DNA of 64,000 nt from assembly GCA_002091395.1 (NCBI GenBank), contig AP017913.1, forward strand, positions 426,001-490,000. Direction: 5' to 3'. Positions 18,292 through 28,270 of the stretch are shown in pieces. This DNA is from Candidatus Azobacteroides pseudotrichonymphae (lineage in GTDB: Bacteria; Bacteroidota; Bacteroidia; Bacteroidales; Azobacteroidaceae). Within the stretch, counting starts at the first letter, position 1. Each line of letters begins with the position of its first letter. A program made the translations under genes and the position numbers. The notes under the pieces were generated by a model. It was not told where the DNA came from and ran no database searches. It saw only the letters and a list, made by a program, of their open reading frames with translations.

Positions 18292-19614
18292 TTAACATTT
18301 TGTTAATTTTTTCTTAAAATACTTGTTTACTAATAATTGCAATTGATTTTTTAATTCTTTCATTTTAATTTCTTTCAAAATATCAGAAATAAATGCTAAT
18401 TTCAGCAAATAATTAGCATCATTATTTGGAATACCTCTGGAACGCATATAAAATAAAGCCAATTCATCTAGATAACCTGTACTTGCACCATGAGAACAAT
18501 CTACATTATCAACATTAATTTCTAATTGTGGATTTGAATACATTTGACAAGTATCACTACTTAATATATTACGATTGCTCTGGTAAGCCTTCGTTTTACA
18601 TGCATTATTGGCAACAGTAATCTTTCCACTGAAAGAACCAACTGACTCATCATCCAACACATATTTATGTATCGAATTACTACTGCATTTCGGTGCATTA
18701 TGGTTAATAACCACAAAGTTATCAATTTTTTGTTTTTCATCAATAATAGTTAATCCGTGAATATTAGACTCAGCACATTCACTATTTAAATCAACTATAT
18801 ATTTATTTTGTGTAATAAAATTATTCAACGTGATAGTACTCGTAGTCAATTTAGAACCATCCATTTGGGAAACAAAACTTTGAGTTAAGCGAATCGTTTT
18901 TTTTGTATTTTTTTCTAATTCATAGAAATCAAATACAGCTTGTTTTTCAAGATATATTTCAACAACTTGTACAAAAGAAAAAAATGATTCGTTATTAATA
19001 GTATGATCACAAACAAATAATTTCGCTTGAGCTCTTTCCTCAAGTATAATCAAAATTCTTTTATTAACTAATAAATTAACATTCCAACTAATCATACTAT
19101 TTAGTTGGATTGGATCTTCAACAATAACATTTTTTGGAATATATAACACATATCCATCTTGAATAAACATTGTATTAAAAGCAGATAATATATCTCCCTT
19201 AAAATCAGATTGTTTATTATAATATTTTAAAAATACATTTGGATACTGTTCAGCAAATTTATTTAAACTTCCAGAGAAAAAATTAAAAGATTTTTTTTGT
19301 TCATACTTTTTTATTTTATAACTCAAACAGTAGCCATTCAATACAAAATGCTGAATATACGAATTTAAGTACGGAATTCCACAACAAAAGACTATATGTG
19401 GATCAATTTTTACTTTTAACAATTCTTCAAATTCCATCTTGCCAATTCCAAGAAATGCAGTAATATGTGTATTATTATAATCTTTTGAATTATAGCAAAA
19501 TAAAAATTTTTGAAAATTTTCAAAAGCTTTTTTACGAAAAAAATTCAAAAGTGGATTACAAAATCTATCTATTATTATCTTTTTTTCTCTAAAAAGATCA
19601 ATATATCGTTTCAT
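18292..19614 (-). CDS. sufD: Fe-S cluster assembly protein SufD
   Basis: Scaffold partner of SufB in the SufBCD complex. The 440-residue product is diverged at the N-terminus but has the family's C-terminal beta-helix blocks: LTTSTITLNNFITQNKY, NIHGLTIIDEKQKIDNFVVINH, GKITVANNACKTKAYQSNRN, and the conserved ending PQLEINVDNVDCSHGASTGYLDELALFYMRSRGI. The ATG at 19614 overlaps the sufC stop (ATGA), so translation is probably coupled; the frame runs four codons further to a TTG. Confidence 0.9.
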   Translation of the reverse strand: MKRYIDLFREKKIIIDRFCNPLLNFFRKKAFENFQKFLFCYNSKDYNNTHITAFLGIGKMEFEELLKVKIDPHIVFCCGIPYLNSYIQHFVLNGYCLSYKIKKYEQKKSFNFFSGSLNKFAEQYPNVFLKYYNKQSDFKGDILSAFNTMFIQDGYVLYIPKNVIVEDPIQLNSMISWNVNLLVNKRILIILEERAQAKLFVCDHTINNESFFSFVQVVEIYLEKQAVFDFYELEKNTKKTIRLTQSFVSQMDGSKLTTSTITLNNFITQNKYIVDLNSECAESNIHGLTIIDEKQKIDNFVVINHNAPKCSSNSIHKYVLDDESVGSFSGKITVANNACKTKAYQSNRNILSSDTCQMYSNPQLEINVDNVDCSHGASTGYLDELALFYMRSRGIPNNDANYLLKLAFISDILKEIKMKELKNQLQLLVNKYFKKKLTKC

Positions 19615-20351
19615 AATTTTAACCAATCATATCCTTTTTTTTCTAGCTCAAGAGCTAAAGACAAGTCCCCTGTCTTAATAATACGACCATTGTACAATAT
19701 GTGTACTAAATCAGGACAAATATAATCCAATAAACGTTTATAATGCGTAATTATAATAATTGCATTATTTGTAGATTTAAGCTTATTAATTCCGTCAGCA
19801 ACAATACGAAGAGCATCTATATCCAATCCACTATCTGTTTCATCCAAAATAGACAACTTAGGACTAAACATCGCCATTTGAAAAATTTCATTACGTTTTT
19901 TTTCTCCTCCAGAGAACCCTTCATTTACAGATCTATTTATTAAATCTTCACCTAATTGAACAATAGATTGTGTTTTTTTTATTTTTTTTAAAAAATCAAC
20001 TGATGTAAGAGGTTTTTCCCCTTTATATCTTCTATGCTCATTTATTGCTGTGCGCATAAAATTTACCATACTTACTCCTGGCAATTCTATTGGATATTGA
20101 AAACTTAAAAATATTCCTAAATAAGAACGTTCTTCTGGCAAAAACGATAATAAATTTTGGCCTTCAAAAAAAATTTCTCCTTCAGTAATTTTATATGCAG
20201 GATTTCCCACTAATACTGCCGATAAAGTACTTTTACCAGAACCATTAGGTCCCATAATCGCATGAACCTCTCCTGCATGTATCTGTAAATCCAAACCATT
20301 CAACACCTTTTTCCCATTAACAGAAGTATGCAGATTTTTTATTATTAACAT
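19611..20351 (-). CDS. sufC: Fe-S cluster assembly ATPase SufC
   Basis: ABC-type ATPase that drives the SufBD scaffold. The 246-residue product has Walker A GPNGSGKST (34-42), a Q-loop at LSFQYPIELPGV (typical SufC), the signature FSGGEKKRNEIFQM, Walker B LSILDETDSGLDIDAL and the H-loop ITHYKRLL. Length is normal. sufC-sufD-sufS form one minus-strand unit; sufB is separated from it by a phosphohexomutase gene and faces the other way. Confidence 0.96.
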   Translation of the reverse strand: MLIIKNLHTSVNGKKVLNGLDLQIHAGEVHAIMGPNGSGKSTLSAVLVGNPAYKITEGEIFFEGQNLLSFLPEERSYLGIFLSFQYPIELPGVSMVNFMRTAINEHRRYKGEKPLTSVDFLKKIKKTQSIVQLGEDLINRSVNEGFSGGEKKRNEIFQMAMFSPKLSILDETDSGLDIDALRIVADGINKLKSTNNAIIIITHYKRLLDYICPDLVHILYNGRIIKTGDLSLALELEKKGYDWLKL

Positions 20352-20411
20352 AATTATGTTTTTTAATCAGTAACTATCTTTAAAAACTATAATAGCCTAA
20401 TTATTAGGTAC

Positions 20412-22169
20412 TTATAAATTCAATGACTTCAAAATAGATTTTATTTTAACATCTGCAACTGCTTCTGCAATTCTCATTTCTTTGTGAGAATTTATTCTAC
20501 TGCGAACTTCAATATAAAATTTAATTTTTGGTTCTGTTCCGCTTGGACGAATAGAAACTTTTGTACCATCTTCTGTAAAATATTGTAGTATATTAGAAGT
20601 AGTTGGCATACTTAATTTTTTAAAATTCTTTCCATTATTTGTAATATGTATTTCTATCAATTGCAAAAAATCTTTAATAAGAATCACCATTGAATCAGCT
20701 AATTTAATTGGTGGATTATTTCTATAATTTTTCATCATTGATGAAATAATTTGTTCACCAAATCCGTTTTTTTTAGTTACAGAAACACAAATTTCTTTTG
20801 AATAAGAATATTTTATATAAATCTCTTGTAGTAATTCATAAATTGTTTTTTTATTATTTTTTGTCCAAGCAGCAATTTCTGCGAATAACATACAAGCACT
20901 AACAGCATCTTTATCACGAACAAAATCTTCAGCAAGAAACCCATAACTTTCTTCTCCACCACCAATAAAAGTTTTTTTTCCTTCATTTAATCGCATAACT
21001 TCAGCAATCCATTTAAACCCAGTATAAACATCATACAATTGAACATTATGTGCATCGGCTAAAATTCTAATTGTTTCAGTAGAAACGATAGTTTTAACTA
21101 CATATTCATTTCCAGTTAGTTTTCCATGTTTTTCCCATTGAATAATTAAATAATAAATAAAAATTAATAAAATTTGATTCCCATTTAAAATAACAAATTC
21201 ACCTTTTTCATCGCGAACAGCAGCTCCCATACGATCCGCATCTGGATCTGATGCCATTACTAAATCAGCATTACTAATTTTTGCTTTTTCTATTGCTAAT
21301 AATAAGGCAGATGGTTCTTCAGGATTTGGAGATTTTACGGTTGGAAAATCTCCATTAATAACATTTTGTTCAGCGACATAAATAATATTTTCAAAACCTG
21401 ACAAAGCTAAAGCTTTAGGAATCAAAGTAATTCCTGCTCCATGAATAGGAGTATAAACAATTTTAATATTTTTATGTTGATTAACAGCTTCTGGTGAAAC
21501 TAGAATACTTAATAAATCTTTAATGTATTTTTCATCAATTTTATTACCCAATATTTTAATTAAAGAACACTCTTTGTTTGAATATTTAATATCTTTTATG
21601 GAAGTAATTCTATTTATTTCTTCGAGAATATTTTTATCATGTGGACCAATTACCTGCGCACCATCATTCCAATAAATTTTGTATCCATTATATTCTTTTG
21701 AATTATGTGATGCCGTAATACAAATTCCACTTTGACAGCCTAAATATCGAATTGCATAACTAATTTCTGGCGTCGGCCGTAAAGATGAAAATATATGAAC
21801 GTGAATACCATTCGCAGAAAAAATTTCCGCACTTTGATCTGCAAATAATTTACTATTATTCCTACTATCATAACCAATAACAACACTAATTTTCAATAAA
21901 TAAGCAAATTTATTTTTCAAATAGTTTGCTAACCCCTGAGTAATAAGTCCGACCGTATAAACATTCATTCTATTTGTCCCTACTCCCATAATGGCACGAA
22001 CACCACCTGTTCCAAATTCCAAATTTTTGAAAAAAGCGTCTATCAGTTCAGTCGGATCTTCCTTTTCTAAAAGCATTCTTACAACTTTACGAGTATTCTC
22101 ATCATATTCACTAGAAAGCCACATCGAAGCCTTATTTCTTACTATATTTATATTTTTCAGAGAATACAT
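20412..22169 (-). CDS. Phosphoglucomutase/phosphomannomutase
   Basis: Alpha-D-phosphohexomutase that interconverts hexose 1- and 6-phosphates, feeding cell-wall and polysaccharide precursors. The 585-residue product has FGTGGVRAIMGVGTNRMN, the phosphoserine loop TASHN (Ser154), the metal loop DPDADRMG, the sugar loop GGEESYGF and the phosphate loop RPSGTEPKIKF. The length fits the long PgcA-type forms of Bacteroidetes and Firmicutes. ATG at 22169 is chosen over an adjoining TTG. It sits between sufB and sufCDS, breaking the usual suf operon. Confidence 0.92.
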   Translation of the reverse strand: MYSLKNINIVRNKASMWLSSEYDENTRKVVRMLLEKEDPTELIDAFFKNLEFGTGGVRAIMGVGTNRMNVYTVGLITQGLANYLKNKFAYLLKISVVIGYDSRNNSKLFADQSAEIFSANGIHVHIFSSLRPTPEISYAIRYLGCQSGICITASHNSKEYNGYKIYWNDGAQVIGPHDKNILEEINRITSIKDIKYSNKECSLIKILGNKIDEKYIKDLLSILVSPEAVNQHKNIKIVYTPIHGAGITLIPKALALSGFENIIYVAEQNVINGDFPTVKSPNPEEPSALLLAIEKAKISNADLVMASDPDADRMGAAVRDEKGEFVILNGNQILLIFIYYLIIQWEKHGKLTGNEYVVKTIVSTETIRILADAHNVQLYDVYTGFKWIAEVMRLNEGKKTFIGGGEESYGFLAEDFVRDKDAVSACMLFAEIAAWTKNNKKTIYELLQEIYIKYSYSKEICVSVTKKNGFGEQIISSMMKNYRNNPPIKLADSMVILIKDFLQLIEIHITNNGKNFKKLSMPTTSNILQYFTEDGTKVSIRPSGTEPKIKFYIEVRSRINSHKEMRIAEAVADVKIKSILKSLNL

Positions 22170-22279
22170 CAATTTGGAATTTATTAACTTAATGATTTAA
22201 TGTTAATAATTGTAAATATAATAAAAAACCATTAATTTAAGCTAAGTGTTTCAAAAAAAAATTCTATATAATATTTATT

Positions 22280-23737
22280 ATGTTAAGTAATGTTACTCAT
22301 GATAACAACGGTATATTAAACTCGATTATCAAAAAAAACTATGAATACGGATTCACTTCAAATATAGACACAGAATTAATTTCTAAAGGACTAAATGAAG
22401 ATACTATTCAGCTTATTTCTAATAAAAAAAATGAGCCTAAGTGGTTACTTGATTTTCGTTTAAAATCTTATCGTTACTGGATAAATCAAACAATGCCAAA
22501 ATGGGGACATCTAAGTATACTTCCTATTGATTATCAAAATATTATTTATTATGCTGTCCCTAAATTCAAAAAAAAAAATAATTCTAATAAAATTGATCCT
22601 GAATTAATTAAAATATTCAGCAAACTTGGAGTTTCTTTACAAGAACAAAAACTTTTTTCTGGCATGGCTGTAGACGCCATCATAGATAGTATTTCAGTAA
22701 AAACAACATTTAGAGATACATTAGAAAAAAAAGGGATCATTTTTTGTTCTATTAGTGAAGCAGTTCAAAAACACGCTGATTTAGTACAAGAATATTTAGG
22801 AACAGTAGTACATTACAATGATAATTTTTTTGCTGCATTAAACTCAGCCGTATTTAGTGATGGCTCATTTATATTTATTCCAAAAGGAGTTAAATGTCCA
22901 ATAGAATTATCAACATATTTTCGTATAAATGCCATGAACACTGGTCAATTTGAAAGGACTTTAATTATAGCGGAAGAAAATTCTTACGTAAGTTACTTAG
23001 AAGGGTGTACAGCGCCAATACGTGATAAAAATCAATTACATGCTGCTATTGTTGAAATAATTGCCTTAGATTACGCAGAAGTAAAATATTCAACTATTCA
23101 AAACTGGTATCCTGGAAATAAAGAAGGAGTAGGTGGAATTTATAATTTTGTAACTAAACGTGGAATTTGCAAAGGAGTATTCTCTAAAATTTCATGGACA
23201 CAAGTAGAAACCGGCTCAGCTATTACATGGAAATATCCAAGCTGTATTTTGTTAGGAGACAATTCTATTGGTGAATTTTATTCTGTTACAGTTACTGGAA
23301 ATTATCAACAAGCAGATACTGGAACTAAAATGATACATTTTGGTGAAAACACTAAAAGTCGAATTGTATCTAAAGGAATTTCATACGGAAAAAGTAAGAA
23401 TACTTATCGTGGATTAGTTCAAATCAATAAAAAAGCAAAAAATGCACATAATCATTCCCAGTGCGATAGTTTATTAATTGGTGATACATGTGAAGCTCAC
23501 ACTTTTCCAAATATAGATGTTCAAAATAATTCGGCAATAACTGAACATGAAGCTGCAGTTTCTAAAATCAGTGAAAATCAATTATTTTATTGTAATCAAC
23601 GAGGTATTTCTAAAGAAATAGCATTAGACTTGATTATAAATGGATATACAAGAAAAATATTAAATAAATTACCAATGGAATTTGCTGTGGAAGCTCAAAA
23701 GCTACTACAAACAAATCTAAAAGGATGTACAGGATAA
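22280..23737 (+). CDS. sufB: Fe-S cluster assembly protein SufB
   Basis: Main scaffold of the SUF system, where the nascent cluster forms. The 485-residue product has the conserved blocks [77 protein letters not shown] and the C-terminal [23 protein letters not shown] run of eleven A's (22568-22578) is in frame. It is read from the plus strand, divergent from the phosphohexomutase, so it needs its own promoter in the 110 bases upstream. It ends 8 bases from the convergent plsC. Confidence 0.96.
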   Translation: MLSNVTHDNNGILNSIIKKNYEYGFTSNIDTELISKGLNEDTIQLISNKKNEPKWLLDFRLKSYRYWINQTMPKWGHLSILPIDYQNIIYYAVPKFKKKNNSNKIDPELIKIFSKLGVSLQEQKLFSGMAVDAIIDSISVKTTFRDTLEKKGIIFCSISEAVQKHADLVQEYLGTVVHYNDNFFAALNSAVFSDGSFIFIPKGVKCPIELSTYFRINAMNTGQFERTLIIAEENSYVSYLEGCTAPIRDKNQLHAAIVEIIALDYAEVKYSTIQNWYPGNKEGVGGIYNFVTKRGICKGVFSKISWTQVETGSAITWKYPSCILLGDNSIGEFYSVTVTGNYQQADTGTKMIHFGENTKSRIVSKGISYGKSKNTYRGLVQINKKAKNAHNHSQCDSLLIGDTCEAHTFPNIDVQNNSAITEHEAAVSKISENQLFYCNQRGISKEIALDLIINGYTRKILNKLPMEFAVEAQKLLQTNLKGCTG

Positions 23738-23745
23738 TAAATAGT

Positions 23746-24489
23746 TTATTTATACTGCTCCCATAAAGCAGATCTTATCTGTTTCAAAGATTTATCCATT
23801 AATATATTAATTTGGACAGCTGAGTTTGATATTAAATCTGTTTTAGCAACAATTGGTTCATGAATGGTCATTTTCATCTTATTAGGATGAATAAAAACAC
23901 TATTACGAGGCATTACTTCATAAGATCCGTTAATCGTAATTGGGACAATCGGCACATGTAAATCAAATGCTACTTTGAAAGCACCTTTTTTAAACTTTCC
24001 TAACTTACCAGTTTTTGTACGTGATCCTTCTGGGAAAATAACAACAGAAACTGTATTTTTAAATTTTTTTTTGATTTCTATAATAGATCTAACTGCTGCT
24101 GATTGAGATGAGTTATCAACAAAAATAAAACCAGACATTTCGCAAGCTTTACCAACTAGTGGTATTTTTCGTAAATTCTGTTTCATAACCCATTTAATTG
24201 GCATTCCTAAATATCCGAAAATCAACCAACAATCATAAATTCCCTGGTGATTTGCAACAAAAACATATGATTGATTATTCTTTAATTTTTCACTACCAAT
24301 TACTTGTACTTTACAAAAAGTAATTATACAAACAAATCTTGACCATATTCGCCCTGGCCAATAACTAAAAATATTTCTACAACCAAATAAACATCCTAGT
24401 ATAGTTATAATAGATGTCAATATAGTACACAAGACAAGCAATGGAACCCAAATAAAAATTTGATAAATAAAAATACAAAATTTCAGCAT
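23746..24489 (-). CDS. plsC: 1-acyl-sn-glycerol-3-phosphate acyltransferase
   Basis: Adds the second acyl chain to lysophosphatidic acid to give phosphatidic acid. The 247-residue protein has a hydrophobic N-terminal segment (~1-35), the catalytic NHQGIYD motif (His81, Asp86), the glycerol-phosphate-binding FPEGSRTKTGKLGKFKKGAF block and VPIVPITINGS. Length is normal. It supplies the substrate chain that leads to PssA (14.5 kb). Confidence 0.92.
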   Translation of the reverse strand: MLKFCIFIYQIFIWVPLLVLCTILTSIITILGCLFGCRNIFSYWPGRIWSRFVCIITFCKVQVIGSEKLKNNQSYVFVANHQGIYDCWLIFGYLGMPIKWVMKQNLRKIPLVGKACEMSGFIFVDNSSQSAAVRSIIEIKKKFKNTVSVVIFPEGSRTKTGKLGKFKKGAFKVAFDLHVPIVPITINGSYEVMPRNSVFIHPNKMKMTIHEPIVAKTDLISNSAVQINILMDKSLKQIRSALWEQYK

Positions 24490-24720
24490 ACATATTAAAA
24501 TTAAATAAATGTAAACATCAGTAATAAAAAATCAACTTTTGTTTCAAACATCTAAAATACATAAATTAGCGTAATATAGAATTATTCATAAATTTTGAAA
24601 CAACAATTTTGCAAATGTACAAATTCAAAGTCAATCTATTAATATTGTAAATTGTTAATCATAAACTAAAAAGTTTTTAATAAAATTATTTTTAGTATAA
24701 AATTCGTAAAAAAATATAAA

Positions 24721-26106
24721 ATGCTTACTGTAGAAAAAATTGGAGGAACTTCAATGTCTCAATTTGGAGATTGTCTAAAAAACATTATTAAACGCAATTC
24801 AAAGAACAAAATAATGTATAATCGCATATTTGTAGTCTCTGCTTACAATAATGTAACAAATTGGTTGTTAGAACATAAAAAAACAGGTGAACCTGGTATT
24901 TATACTTGTTTTCTAAAAAATAATGATTATGAACTAGCTTTTGATAATTTTCATAAAAAATTATTAAATATTAATAAATCATTAAAACACATAGGGTTAA
25001 ATTTAACAGAAGCTGAAAATTTTATTAAAAATCGAATAAAACGAGTAAAAATGTATCTGTACTCCATGCATCATGTCATCGCATCAGGATATGCAGAAAA
25101 AAACAATATTTATTTAGCAGCAAGAGAGATGCTAGCCTCTCTGGGAGAAGCTCATTCTGCTTGGAATTCAGTTAATATTTTAAATAATAACAATATAAAT
25201 GCCACATTTATTGATTTATGCGGTTTCAATGATAACGAATCATTGACTATAGATGAACGAATCTGTAAAGCATTTAGTAAAATCAATTTTTCTGAAACAT
25301 TATGCATAACTACTGGCTATACAAAAGGTATAGAAGGAATTATGAGAGTTTTTGATCGTGGTTATTCAGATATAACTTTCAGTAAAATTGCTGTAGCTGT
25401 AAAAGCTGATGAAGCAATTATTCATAAGGAATATCATTTATCAAGCGCTGATCCAAACGTAGTTGGAATAGATAAATCTGTTCCAGTTGGAAAAACGAAC
25501 TATATTATAGCAGATCAATTAGCAGATATAGGCATGGAAGCTATTCATCCAAGAGCAGCAAAACCATTAGAATTAGCTGGAATAAAGATTCGTATTAAAA
25601 ATACATTTGAACCAAACCATCCAGGCACAATTATTTCAAACGATTACACTTCTCCTAAACCAAAAATTGAAATTGTATCAGGTACCGATAAAGTAATTGC
25701 TTTTGAAGTTCATGACCCATTAATGATAGGTGAAGTTGGGTACGATTTGAAAATAATGCAAATTATGCAAGATCATAATGTCAGCTATATTTTTAAATCT
25801 ACTAATGCTAACAGCATTACAATGATTATTTGGGATAAACATAAAGCACATGCAATGTTAAAAAAAATGAAAGAAGAAGTTTATCAGTTAACAATTCGTC
25901 CAGTTGCAATTGTATGTGTTATGGGGTCTAATATTGCTCACCCTGGTTTCCTATATAGGGGAGCGAAAGCATTAAGCGATCATAATATAAATATTGAATG
26001 TGTTGGGCAATCTCTCAGACAAGTAAACATACAATTTGTAGTTCCTCGATTAAACTACACAGATGCTATTAAAGCACTAAATACAGAACTTTGCTTAAAT
26101 CAATAA
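24721..26106 (+). CDS. lysC: Aspartate kinase (Bacteroidetes type)
   Basis: Phosphorylates aspartate, the first step to lysine/diaminopimelate, threonine and methionine. The 461-residue product starts EKIGGTSMSQFG (kinase loop, residues 5-16), followed by VVSAYNNVTNWLLEHKKTG, TTGYTKGIEGIMRVFDRGYSD and IHPRAAKPLELAGI. Two ACT domains follow (~320-460: KVIAFEVHDP..., AIVCVMGSNIAHPGF), suggesting feedback control by an amino acid. It is the single-function type, not fused to homoserine dehydrogenase. The next enzyme, asd, is at 35.8 kb. Confidence 0.92.
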   Translation: MLTVEKIGGTSMSQFGDCLKNIIKRNSKNKIMYNRIFVVSAYNNVTNWLLEHKKTGEPGIYTCFLKNNDYELAFDNFHKKLLNINKSLKHIGLNLTEAENFIKNRIKRVKMYLYSMHHVIASGYAEKNNIYLAAREMLASLGEAHSAWNSVNILNNNNINATFIDLCGFNDNESLTIDERICKAFSKINFSETLCITTGYTKGIEGIMRVFDRGYSDITFSKIAVAVKADEAIIHKEYHLSSADPNVVGIDKSVPVGKTNYIIADQLADIGMEAIHPRAAKPLELAGIKIRIKNTFEPNHPGTIISNDYTSPKPKIEIVSGTDKVIAFEVHDPLMIGEVGYDLKIMQIMQDHNVSYIFKSTNANSITMIIWDKHKAHAMLKKMKEEVYQLTIRPVAIVCVMGSNIAHPGFLYRGAKALSDHNINIECVGQSLRQVNIQFVVPRLNYTDAIKALNTELCLNQ

Positions 26107-26131
26107 TTTCTTCGTACTTCAAAAGAAGAAA
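26107..26131 (+). terminator. Hairpin directly after lysC
   Basis: TTTCTTC (26107-26113) and GAAGAAA (26125-26131) pair across an 11-base loop beginning right after the lysC stop codon. It is a weak terminator candidate with no clear T tail. Confidence 0.35.
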
Positions 26132-26294
26132 TTTCAAATCTTATGTTATTTAGATATTTTTAAATTATATATATCACTATATAATTAATTTAAAAAATTA
26201 TTTTTTTCATTGCAACGCTTTTGCTAAATTCGTTATGTTTCGCAATAATATAATAAAAATCATCAATATAAATAAACAATCATTTCTAATGTAG

Positions 26295-27398
26295 ATGAGC
26301 TTTTATGATATAAAAAAAAAATATAACAACTTTGATTTTGATAGATATATAAATAATCTTTCAAAAGAAGCAATAAAAAAATCGTTTAATAAAGATTTTC
26401 TTGAAGTAACAGATTTTCTGAATTTACTTTCTCCGCAAGCTTATGAATATATTGAAGATATGGCACAAAAAGCTCATATAATTTCTAAAAAACATTTTGG
26501 AAAATCCGTGTTATTGTATACTCCTCTATATGTTTCAAATTTTTGCACTAATAATTGTGTTTATTGTGGATTTTCGTCTAAAAATAAAATCAAAAGAAAT
26601 ATTTTAACATTAAAAGAAGTAACACAAGAATGTAGCATTATTTCATCATATGGGATAAGGCATATTTTGCTTGTTAGTGGAGAAAATCGTACGAAATCAT
26701 CAATAGAATATTTTGAAAAATGCACTAAAATTCTATCCAAATATTTTGACTGTATTGATATAGAAATTTATCCACTTGATACAAATGAATATTTGCAATT
26801 GAAAAAATCAGGAGTGCAAGGAATAACAATTTATCAAGAAACCTATAATGAATCTTTGTATGAAAAACTTCATACAAAAGGATCAAAAACAAATTATAAG
26901 TACCGATTAGAAACATGTGAAAGAGCTGGCCGAGCAGGATACGTTAGTTTAACTGTAGGAGCATTACTCGGACTGAATGATTTTATAAGTGAGATTTTTT
27001 TTGCTGGTCTTCATGCTAAGTATTTGCAAAAGACTTTCCCTAGTGCAGAAATAGGAATTTCTTTCCCAAGACTGTGTTTGACAACAGGCAATTATCATCC
27101 AAAAACAATTATCTCAGATGAAAATCTAGTACAAGCTATTTGTGCCATTCGGTTATTTATAAATAGAATAAATATTTCTATATCAACTAGAGAAACCAAT
27201 AAATTAAGAAATAATCTCATACCATTAGGTGTAACCAGAATTTCTGCAGGTTCAAGTACAGAAATAGGAGGATATTCTAAAAAAAACAAAACTGAAGGAC
27301 AGTTCATAATAAATGATCATTCTAATGTGGAACAAATAAAAACTATGATTTACAAAAAAGGTTATCAACCAATTTTAAAAGATTGGATTATTTTATGA
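26295..27398 (+). CDS. thiH: 2-iminoacetate synthase ThiH
   Basis: Radical SAM enzyme that cleaves tyrosine to dehydroglycine for the thiazole ring of thiamine. The 367-residue protein has the 4Fe-4S motif Cys84-x3-Cys88-x2-Cys91 in FCTNNCVYCGF, then LLVSGE, the ITIYQETYNESLYEKLHTKG block and GALLGLND. Length is normal. Its stop overlaps the thiE ATG (ATGA). I see no TPP riboswitch in the 160 bases between the lysC hairpin and the gene. thiG, thiF and thiC are not nearby. Confidence 0.94.
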   Translation: MSFYDIKKKYNNFDFDRYINNLSKEAIKKSFNKDFLEVTDFLNLLSPQAYEYIEDMAQKAHIISKKHFGKSVLLYTPLYVSNFCTNNCVYCGFSSKNKIKRNILTLKEVTQECSIISSYGIRHILLVSGENRTKSSIEYFEKCTKILSKYFDCIDIEIYPLDTNEYLQLKKSGVQGITIYQETYNESLYEKLHTKGSKTNYKYRLETCERAGRAGYVSLTVGALLGLNDFISEIFFAGLHAKYLQKTFPSAEIGISFPRLCLTTGNYHPKTIISDENLVQAICAIRLFINRINISISTRETNKLRNNLIPLGVTRISAGSSTEIGGYSKKNKTEGQFIINDHSNVEQIKTMIYKKGYQPILKDWIIL

Positions 27399-28030
27399 AA
27401 AAACAAATCCCACAAGGGTTATACAGCATTACTTATGAAAGTTTTTCAAATGGCAAAAATAATATTGAAATAGTAAAAGAATTACTTGACGCTGGAATTA
27501 AAATTTTACAGTATCGTGATAAAAAAAAAACCAAAATCGAGAAATTAAAACAATGTGAAATTATAAGACAATTAACATTAAATTACAATTGTTTTTTTAT
27601 AGTAAATGACGATATTGATATAGCGTTGTCGATTCATAGTGACGGCATTCATCTTGGGCAAGATGATTTACCTCTGTTAAAAGCACGTGTAATTGTTGGT
27701 CAAGATATGACAATTGGAATTTCTACACATACTCCAGTTCAAGCAAATAAGGCTGTTGATGATGGAGCTGATTACATAGGAGTAGGTCCTATATTCAAAA
27801 CATTTACAAAAGAAAATATAATAGAAGCTGTTGGACTAAATTATTTAGAATATTGTATTATGAATATTAAAATACCTAAAATTGCTATAGGAGGGATAAA
27901 ACTTTCTAATATTTCAAAAATAGCTAATTTAAAACCAGAAAATATTTGTATGGTTACAGAAATTGTTGGAGCAACAAATATTAAAGAAACAATTAATAAA
28001 GCAAAAGAAATAATTAATAATTCTTATTAA
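27395..28030 (+). CDS. thiE: Thiamine-phosphate synthase
   Basis: Joins the thiazole and pyrimidine halves of thiamine. The 211-residue TIM-barrel protein shows LQYRDKKKTK (pyrophosphate site), FFIVNDDIDIALSIHSDGIHLGQDD, GISTHTPVQA, DYIGVGPIFKTFTKE and IAIGGI. The ATG at 27395, overlapping the thiH stop, is preferred over one four codons upstream inside thiH. Ten A's (27521-27530) lie in frame. thiS follows 3 bases later. Confidence 0.93.
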   Translation: MKKQIPQGLYSITYESFSNGKNNIEIVKELLDAGIKILQYRDKKKTKIEKLKQCEIIRQLTLNYNCFFIVNDDIDIALSIHSDGIHLGQDDLPLLKARVIVGQDMTIGISTHTPVQANKAVDDGADYIGVGPIFKTFTKENIIEAVGLNYLEYCIMNIKIPKIAIGGIKLSNISKIANLKPENICMVTEIVGATNIKETINKAKEIINNSY

Positions 28031-28033
28031 GAT

Positions 28034-28237
28034 ATGATTACTATTAAACTAAATGGTGAAAATAAGGAAATACAAAAAAATCTCACCATTCAAAAATTTT
28101 TACAAAAAAATAATATTAACTTTGATGAAGTTGTTATAGAACATAACCTAAACATTGTTAAATCTACAAAATTTAATGATATAATATTGAATGAGGGAGA
28201 TTCTATTGAAATATTAAAATTTATAGGAGGAGGTTAA
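28034..28237 (+). CDS. thiS: Sulfur carrier protein ThiS
   Basis: Small ubiquitin-like carrier (67 residues) that delivers sulfur as a C-terminal thiocarboxylate to the thiazole synthase. It shows the beta-grasp pattern (ITIKLNGENKEI, VVIEHNLNIVKS, EGDSIEILKFIGGG) and ends in Gly-Gly, the modified end. It is last in thiH-thiE-thiS. Confidence 0.92.
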   Translation: MITIKLNGENKEIQKNLTIQKFLQKNNINFDEVVIEHNLNIVKSTKFNDIILNEGDSIEILKFIGGG

Positions 28238-28270
28238 TTAAATTTTGTTTTTAACAGCGATTAAATATTT

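Noticed and set aside
26132-26294. Possible TPP riboswitch before thiH
   Set aside because: No THI-box core such as CTGAGA or GC-paired helices is visible in the AT-rich leader.
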